From Chlorobiota bacterium (lineage in GTDB: Bacteria; Bacteroidota; Bacteroidia; Flavobacteriales; Flavobacteriaceae), in contig JAADHG010000116.1 in NCBI GenBank assembly GCA_013151975.1, forward strand, positions 1-9,066: a stretch of DNA of 9,066 bases, given 5' to 3'. The position numbers and the translations under genes are program-made. Under the pieces are notes generated by a model, which worked only from the letters and a program-made list of their open reading frames with translations, did no database searches and had not been told where the DNA came from. Below, piece after piece: positions 5,513 through 9,066 of this stretch (positions are counted from its first letter, which is position 1; every line of letters starts with the position of its first letter).

Positions 5513-7105
5513 TTAAATGCCTTCTTTGATTAATTCTTTGACTTTGTCAATCATGGCATCATTACTATTAACCACTTGAGTATAAGCTTCACTGCCATAT
5601 AATTGTTCTGCAAGAATAGCTTTTATATAAAGTTTTATCTCTTTATTGTAAGCAACAAAGGTTATGTTATAACGTGATCTTTTATTTAAATACTCCGTAA
5701 AGCGTTTTAATGTCTCATCACTTACTTGGTATGTTTTAATAAACTCTTCTTGTGTAATGTTTTCAAAAGGTGTTCTGTCCTTATCCAAATCTTCAAAAAC
5801 AAAATAACTCATAATCCCATTTCCCACAATTCGATTTACTGTAGGGTTCTCCATTTTCTTATCGATAGGTACAAATACATCTGGAATAATTCCGCCGCCG
5901 CCATAAACTACTTTTCCTTTTGGTGTGGTATATTTTAAAGAATCGGCTATTTGAATATTACTAGCACTTGAAAGTTCTCCGTTATCGATTCTCTTATAAT
6001 ACTCATGGTAATACTCTTTATTCCCATTTTCATAAGAGCGCTGTATGGAACGCCCTGTTGGTGTATAGTACCTCGAGACTGTTAAGCGTATTGCGCTACC
6101 ATCTCCAAGAGGCATTTCGCGCTGTACCAACCCTTTCCCATAAGAACGTCTTCCTACTATGGTTCCTATATCGTTATCTTGTAGTGCTCCTGCTATTATC
6201 TCGCTTGCTGATGCTGAATTTTCATTAATAAGCACATACACATCACCCGTTTCAAAACTTCCTTTACTCGTAGCAATGCTTTTTTCTATTTTTCCTTTTT
6301 TGTTTTTTGTGAATAGAATGAGTTTTCCTTTTTCTAAAAATTCATCTGCAATTTGCTCTGCAATACTTAAAAAACCTCCAGGATTATCACGTAAATCTAA
6401 AATCAATTTTGTAGCACCATATGCTTGTAACCTATTAAGACTTTTTTTGAATTCTTTATATGTAGATTCTGCGAAACGATTAATTTTAATATATCCAAGA
6501 TTTTCTGATAGCATATATGATGCATCAACACTTACTATTGGCACTTCACTGCGTTTTACTTTAAATTCTAAAAGTTCTGGTTCTCCTGGTCTGTAAATTT
6601 TTAAATTTACTTTGGTGTTTTTTTCGCCTTTTAACCTATTCACAACAGCGTCATTACTCCAATTTGGACCATAAATAGATTCTCCGTTAGCGACAATAAT
6701 TCTATCTCCTCCTCTAATTCCTGCCTTTTTACTTGGCCCTCCTTCCAGTGCTCTAATTACTGTAACTGTATCTCTATATGTATAAAAGCTAACACCAATC
6801 CCAACAAAATCGCCTTTCATATTATCAGTAATTTTTTGAAGGTCTTTTTTAGGAATATAAGTAGAATGCGGATCCAGATTATCTAAAATGCTATTTACTG
6901 TAACATCAACTATACTATCTGTATTCACATCGTCAACATATTCATAATCTATATAATCTATAAGTCTATTTAGCTTGTCTTTTTTAGAATTTGAAGAAAA
7001 AAGGCGATCTGATGTATCTGTAAAACTTAGCTTTCCACCAATAAAAATGCCTATTGCTATGGCAACACCTATTATAATCGGCAAATATTTCTTTGAAATC
7101 TGCAT
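5513..7105 (-). CDS. S41 family C-terminal processing peptidase
   Basis: A serine protease of the CtpA/Prc type, 530 aa, that cleaves protein C-termini in the periplasm. Residues about 7-24 form an N-terminal membrane anchor or signal (YLPIIIGVAIAIGIFIGG). A PDZ domain follows at about 95-185, with the GIGVSF and GGDRIIVANG motifs that select the substrate tail. The S41 catalytic core spans about 195-415. The Ser-Lys dyad is Ser299 (NENSASASE) and Lys324 (SYGKGLVQ), 25 residues apart as in CtpB and Prc, with Gln328 in the expected supporting position. A C-terminal extension of about 110 residues follows the GGGGIIPDV motif. The start ATG overlaps the stop of the upstream dCMP deaminase gene by one base (TAATG), so translation is probably coupled. 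Length is normal for the Bacteroidota members and nothing is missing. Confidence 0.94.
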   Translation of the reverse strand: MQISKKYLPIIIGVAIAIGIFIGGKLSFTDTSDRLFSSNSKKDKLNRLIDYIDYEYVDDVNTDSIVDVTVNSILDNLDPHSTYIPKKDLQKITDNMKGDFVGIGVSFYTYRDTVTVIRALEGGPSKKAGIRGGDRIIVANGESIYGPNWSNDAVVNRLKGEKNTKVNLKIYRPGEPELLEFKVKRSEVPIVSVDASYMLSENLGYIKINRFAESTYKEFKKSLNRLQAYGATKLILDLRDNPGGFLSIAEQIADEFLEKGKLILFTKNKKGKIEKSIATSKGSFETGDVYVLINENSASASEIIAGALQDNDIGTIVGRRSYGKGLVQREMPLGDGSAIRLTVSRYYTPTGRSIQRSYENGNKEYYHEYYKRIDNGELSSASNIQIADSLKYTTPKGKVVYGGGGIIPDVFVPIDKKMENPTVNRIVGNGIMSYFVFEDLDKDRTPFENITQEEFIKTYQVSDETLKRFTEYLNKRSRYNITFVAYNKEIKLYIKAILAEQLYGSEAYTQVVNSNDAMIDKVKELIKEGI

Positions 7106-7533
7106 TAATTTAATTCGTTAACATATTTTACATCAATTCCAGCTTTTTTTAAAAACTGTAAGCCAGAATCGTCTCTATAAGCTTTACTAAATACTACTCT
7201 AACGATACCTGCCTGATGGATTAACTTGCTACATTCCTGACAAGGAGATAAAGTAATATAAAGCGTTGCTCCCATACAAGATTGTGTTGACGCTGCTACT
7301 TTTAATATGGCATTGGCTTCAGCATGGAGCACATACCATTTGGTGTAACCTTCTTCATCTTCACAAATATTTTCAAATCCTGTTGGTGTGCCATTATAAC
7401 CGTCAGAAATAATCATTCGGTCTTTTACTATTATAGCCCCAACTTGCTTTCTATTGCAATACGATAGTTTCCCCCATTCTTCAGCCATTCTTAAATAGGC
7501 CTTATCATATTTAAGCTGTTTTTCTTCTGGCAT
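7105..7533 (-). CDS. Deoxycytidylate (dCMP) deaminase
   Basis: Cytosolic zinc enzyme of the cytidine/deoxycytidylate deaminase superfamily, 142 aa. dCMP deaminases convert dCMP to dUMP, the precursor of dTMP. The zinc site is complete: His70 and catalytic Glu72 (HAEANAI) and Cys98 and Cys101 (SPCQEC). The segment RKQVGAIIVKD followed by DGYNGTPTGFENICEDEEG is typical of dCMP deaminases (ComEB/Dcd type) rather than of cytidine or guanine deaminases. The ATG at 7531-7533 is well placed before the first helix. The stop codon shares one base with the start of the S41 protease gene, so both are read from one mRNA. No exact -7 box was found in the 157 bases upstream, so transcription may start at a degenerate promoter or read through from the HupE/UreJ-like gene. 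Confidence 0.93.
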   Translation of the reverse strand: MPEEKQLKYDKAYLRMAEEWGKLSYCNRKQVGAIIVKDRMIISDGYNGTPTGFENICEDEEGYTKWYVLHAEANAILKVAASTQSCMGATLYITLSPCQECSKLIHQAGIVRVVFSKAYRDDSGLQFLKKAGIDVKYVNELN

Positions 7534-7568
7534 TTATACCTAAGATTATAATTAATAAAGTACATTCT

Positions 7569-7603
7569 ATTACCCATATAAAGTAAATAAATTTATGAGT
7601 AAT
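7569..7603 (-). repeat. Stem-loop upstream of the dCMP deaminase gene
   Basis: ATTACCCAT (7569-7577) and ATGAGTAAT (7595-7603) pair over nine positions. In the minus-strand RNA the single mismatch becomes a U-G wobble. The loop is 17 bases of AT. It lies 36 bases before the start codon and could be a leader structure; weak evidence. Confidence 0.25.
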
Positions 7604-7655
7604 AATACTAACGAATATACTTGGTTCGTATTTTAATTACAAGGTAGTTGTCGTT

Positions 7656-7673
7656 AAAGTTTTACCAAACTTT
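7656..7673 (-). terminator. Weak terminator-like hairpin after the HupE/UreJ-like gene
   Basis: AAAGTTT (7656-7662) and AAACTTT (7667-7673) are perfect 7-bp arms with a 4-base loop, 17 bases after the stop. The stem has one GC pair and no U-run beyond its own arm, so read-through into the dCMP deaminase gene is quite possible. Confidence 0.3.
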
Positions 7674-7690
7674 TATAAGAAAAACAAAAA

Positions 7691-8281
7691 CTACAAGAAT
7701 AAATCCGTTTTAATAAGCATTGGTAATAGTAAACCAATAACTATTGCAGATAAAATCATAACCCAGTCACGCTTTGAAAATCTAAAAATTACTTGCCCAA
7801 AAAAGCCGAAAAACAATACAACAAATACAATAATAATTTGTGCCAACTCTATACCTAAAGCAAATTCTAGAAGAGTAGCTAATTTATGTTCTCCTCTTCC
7901 AATAAACATTTTAAATTCTCTTGCAAAACCTAAGCCATGTATAAGCCCGAAAAATAAAGCTGAAAAAAATAAAACTCCTGCTTTTTGTTCTTTCGCTTTC
8001 TTTCCTGTTGTAAACACATTATAAAGTGCTACAATTAAAATAGTAAGAAGGATTAAAAACTCCACTAACTTTCCATTAACACTAACAATATCGTAGGTTG
8101 CCAAAACTAAAGATAGTGTGTGTCCAGCTGTAAACATTGATACTAATATCAATACACGTTTCCAGTCTTTAAATACATATGGAACGGTAAGAACTATTAA
8201 AAAAAGGATGTGATCATAACCGTTAAAATCTAATACGTGGTTAAGTCCGTATTCTACATTAAACCAAAAATTTTCTAACAT
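7691..8281 (-). CDS. HupE/UreJ family membrane protein
   Basis: Polytopic inner-membrane protein of 196 aa of the HupE/UreJ type; characterised relatives are nickel or cobalt permeases tied to hydrogenase or urease, but members in Bacteroidota are mostly uncharacterised. About six hydrophobic segments are visible. Conserved polar residues in the membrane regions are His15, Asp23 and His24 (HVLDFNGYDHILF), His54 (FTAGHTLSL), Glu74, His115 (FGLIHGLGFA) and a Glu in LGIELAQ, which fit a metal path. A longer reading from a TTG codon at 8305 adds eight residues, but that TTG lies inside an exact promoter box, so ATG 8279-8281 is the start chosen. No hydrogenase or urease gene is present in the window. 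It is divergent from moeA. Family confident, substrate not. Confidence 0.85.
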   Translation of the reverse strand: MLENFWFNVEYGLNHVLDFNGYDHILFLIVLTVPYVFKDWKRVLILVSMFTAGHTLSLVLATYDIVSVNGKLVEFLILLTILIVALYNVFTTGKKAKEQKAGVLFFSALFFGLIHGLGFAREFKMFIGRGEHKLATLLEFALGIELAQIIIVFVVLFFGFFGQVIFRFSKRDWVMILSAIVIGLLLPMLIKTDLFL

Positions 8282-8302
8282 AATAAAGTGATTTGAGTAT
8301 AT

Positions 8303-8310
8303 CAAAGCTA
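8303..8310 (-). promoter_or_regulatory. -7 promoter box of the HupE/UreJ-like gene
   Basis: TAGCTTTG on the minus strand matches TAnnTTTG exactly. It predicts a start point near 8297 and a leader of about 16 bases to the ATG at 8281. No clear -33 TTG at the usual distance. Confidence 0.45.
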
Positions 8311-8400
8311 CACAATTTTTATCTTTTGCCTACATTTTAAAGAATTGCCCTGTTTTAATCGTCTTTTACTATAGTTTTATCTCTAATAAAGTTTTAATAT

Positions 8401-8424
8401 CGTTATATTTGGTAAAATATAACG
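8401..8424. promoter_or_regulatory. ModE-type molybdate operator (Mo-box) candidate at moeA
   Basis: CGTTATAT (8401-8408) and ATATAACG (8417-8424) are perfect 8-bp inverted halves separated by 8 bases; including inner bases the symmetry is 10 bp each side of a 4-base centre. The E. coli modA operator bound by ModE has the halves CGTTATAT and ACATAACG with the same 8-base spacer. The element covers the moeA -7 box and the predicted transcription start, so a bound regulator should repress. A molybdenum cofactor gene downstream makes molybdate control the natural reading. No modE gene is in the window. Confidence 0.65.
8404..8411 (+). promoter_or_regulatory. -7 promoter box of moeA
   Basis: TATATTTG fits TAnnTTTG exactly, giving a start point near 8416-8418 and a leader of about 15 bases before the ATG at 8432. 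It is embedded in the inverted repeat at 8401-8424. Confidence 0.5.
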
Positions 8425-8431
8425 CATGTAA

Positions 8432-9066
8432 ATGATTTCAGTTAAACAAGCCTTAGAAATAGTTCAAAATAATATTGAATTAAAATGCTACTCTGAACTT
8501 AAAAAAGTTTCAGAATCCCTAAACTATGTGCTTTATGAAGATATAACATCTCCAATCAATATGCCTCCTTTCAGGCAATCTGCCATGGATGGTTATGCAG
8601 TTAATTTACATAATGAATTAACTTATACTCTTATTGGAGAAGTTAAAGCTGGTGACAATCATCATCCTATATTAAATAAAGGTGACGCTATTCGTATTTT
8701 CACCGGAGCTCCAGTTCCAGATACAGCAAATGCTGTTATTATGCAAGAACAGGTAAGTGTTAATAATACTATATTAACTACTGAATCTCCTGTTACTTTA
8801 AATAAGAACATAAGGCCTTTGGGGGAACAGGTCTCAAAAAATCAAATGGCACTAAAGAAGGGCGTTTTATTAACTCCTGCTGCAATTGCTTTTATAACCT
8901 CTCTTGGTATTACAAATATTATGGTTTATAAAAAACCCTCTGTTGCAATTGTGGTTACAGGGAATGAATTAGTAGAGGCTGGGAACCCGCTTATTTACGG
9001 TCAAATTTATGAAAGCAATACAATCATGCTAACCTCAACTTTAAAGACCTTAGGTTATCAAGATAT
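8432..9066 (+). CDS. moeA: Molybdopterin molybdenumtransferase MoeA (partial)
   Basis: Cytosolic enzyme of molybdenum cofactor synthesis that inserts molybdate into adenylylated molybdopterin, releasing AMP. About 211 codons lie in the window and the gene runs off the right edge; full-length MoeA is about 390-410 aa. Family motifs are clear: MPPFRQSAMDGYAV (about residues 45-58), the domain II motif GDAIRIFTGAPVP with ANAVIMQEQ, IRPLGEQV before the domain III linker, LTPAAIAFITSLGI, and VAIVVTGNELVE at the start of the MogA-like domain. The start is the ATG at 8432-8434, directly after an ATG-TAA pair in the same frame. A -7 box inside a ModE-like operator lies upstream. It implies that the organism makes Moco enzymes; none is visible here. 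Confidence 0.95.
   Translation, partial: MISVKQALEIVQNNIELKCYSELKKVSESLNYVLYEDITSPINMPPFRQSAMDGYAVNLHNELTYTLIGEVKAGDNHHPILNKGDAIRIFTGAPVPDTANAVIMQEQVSVNNTILTTESPVTLNKNIRPLGEQVSKNQMALKKGVLLTPAAIAFITSLGITNIMVYKKPSVAIVVTGNELVEAGNPLIYGQIYESNTIMLTSTLKTLGYQD

Noticed and set aside
5479..5530. Bidirectional terminator between the convergent small membrane gene and the S41 gene
   Set aside because: Only a 5-bp AAGGC/GCCTT stem with a long loop is available and the gap is 9 bases; not convincing.
5726..6596. Three plus-strand open frames opposite the S41 protease gene
   Set aside because: Antisense shadows of a complete protease with all catalytic residues; two of them also overlap each other.

Overview
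The window looks like chromosomal DNA of a member of the Flavobacteriia (Bacteroidota). It is AT-rich. Its best promoter signals are the Bacteroidota -7 box TAnnTTTG rather than a sigma70 TATAAT. Genes start without clear Shine-Dalgarno sequences. The ribonucleotide reductase subunits are of the eukaryote-like class Ia type, and DUF3109, S41 protease and HupE/UreJ-like genes of the kind common in this group are present. No mobile element, tRNA, rRNA or CRISPR array was seen.

Layout. Positions 1-3366 (minus strand) carry nrdB followed by nrdA, the small and large subunits of class Ia ribonucleotide reductase, which makes deoxyribonucleotides. nrdA runs off the left edge and its reading frame is broken by an apparent one-base deletion between 636 and 637. 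Positions 3367-3991 hold no protein gene but are rich in structure: a cluster of palindromes upstream of nrdB, and a candidate small RNA with its own promoter and terminator. Positions 3992-4558 (minus) encode a cysteine-rich DUF3109 protein. Divergent from it are a MarC-family membrane protein (4681-5256) and a small two-helix membrane protein (5300-5503). These converge on a minus-strand pair, a dCMP deaminase gene (7105-7533) overlapping by one base with an S41 C-terminal processing protease (5513-7105). Upstream lies a HupE/UreJ-like membrane protein (start best placed at 8281). Divergent from that, moeA (molybdopterin molybdenumtransferase) runs off the right edge from 8432.

Functional links. 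NrdA/NrdB and dCMP deaminase all supply DNA precursors, but they sit in separate transcription units. The rest is housekeeping: envelope proteolysis, membrane transport and molybdenum cofactor synthesis. The most notable regulatory signals are (i) a perfect CGTTATAT-N8-ATATAACG inverted repeat covering the moeA -7 box, which matches the architecture of the ModE molybdate operator, and (ii) the candidate sRNA at about 3748-3845, lying between two terminators. No exotic multi-gene system (defence, secretion or biosynthetic cluster) is visible.
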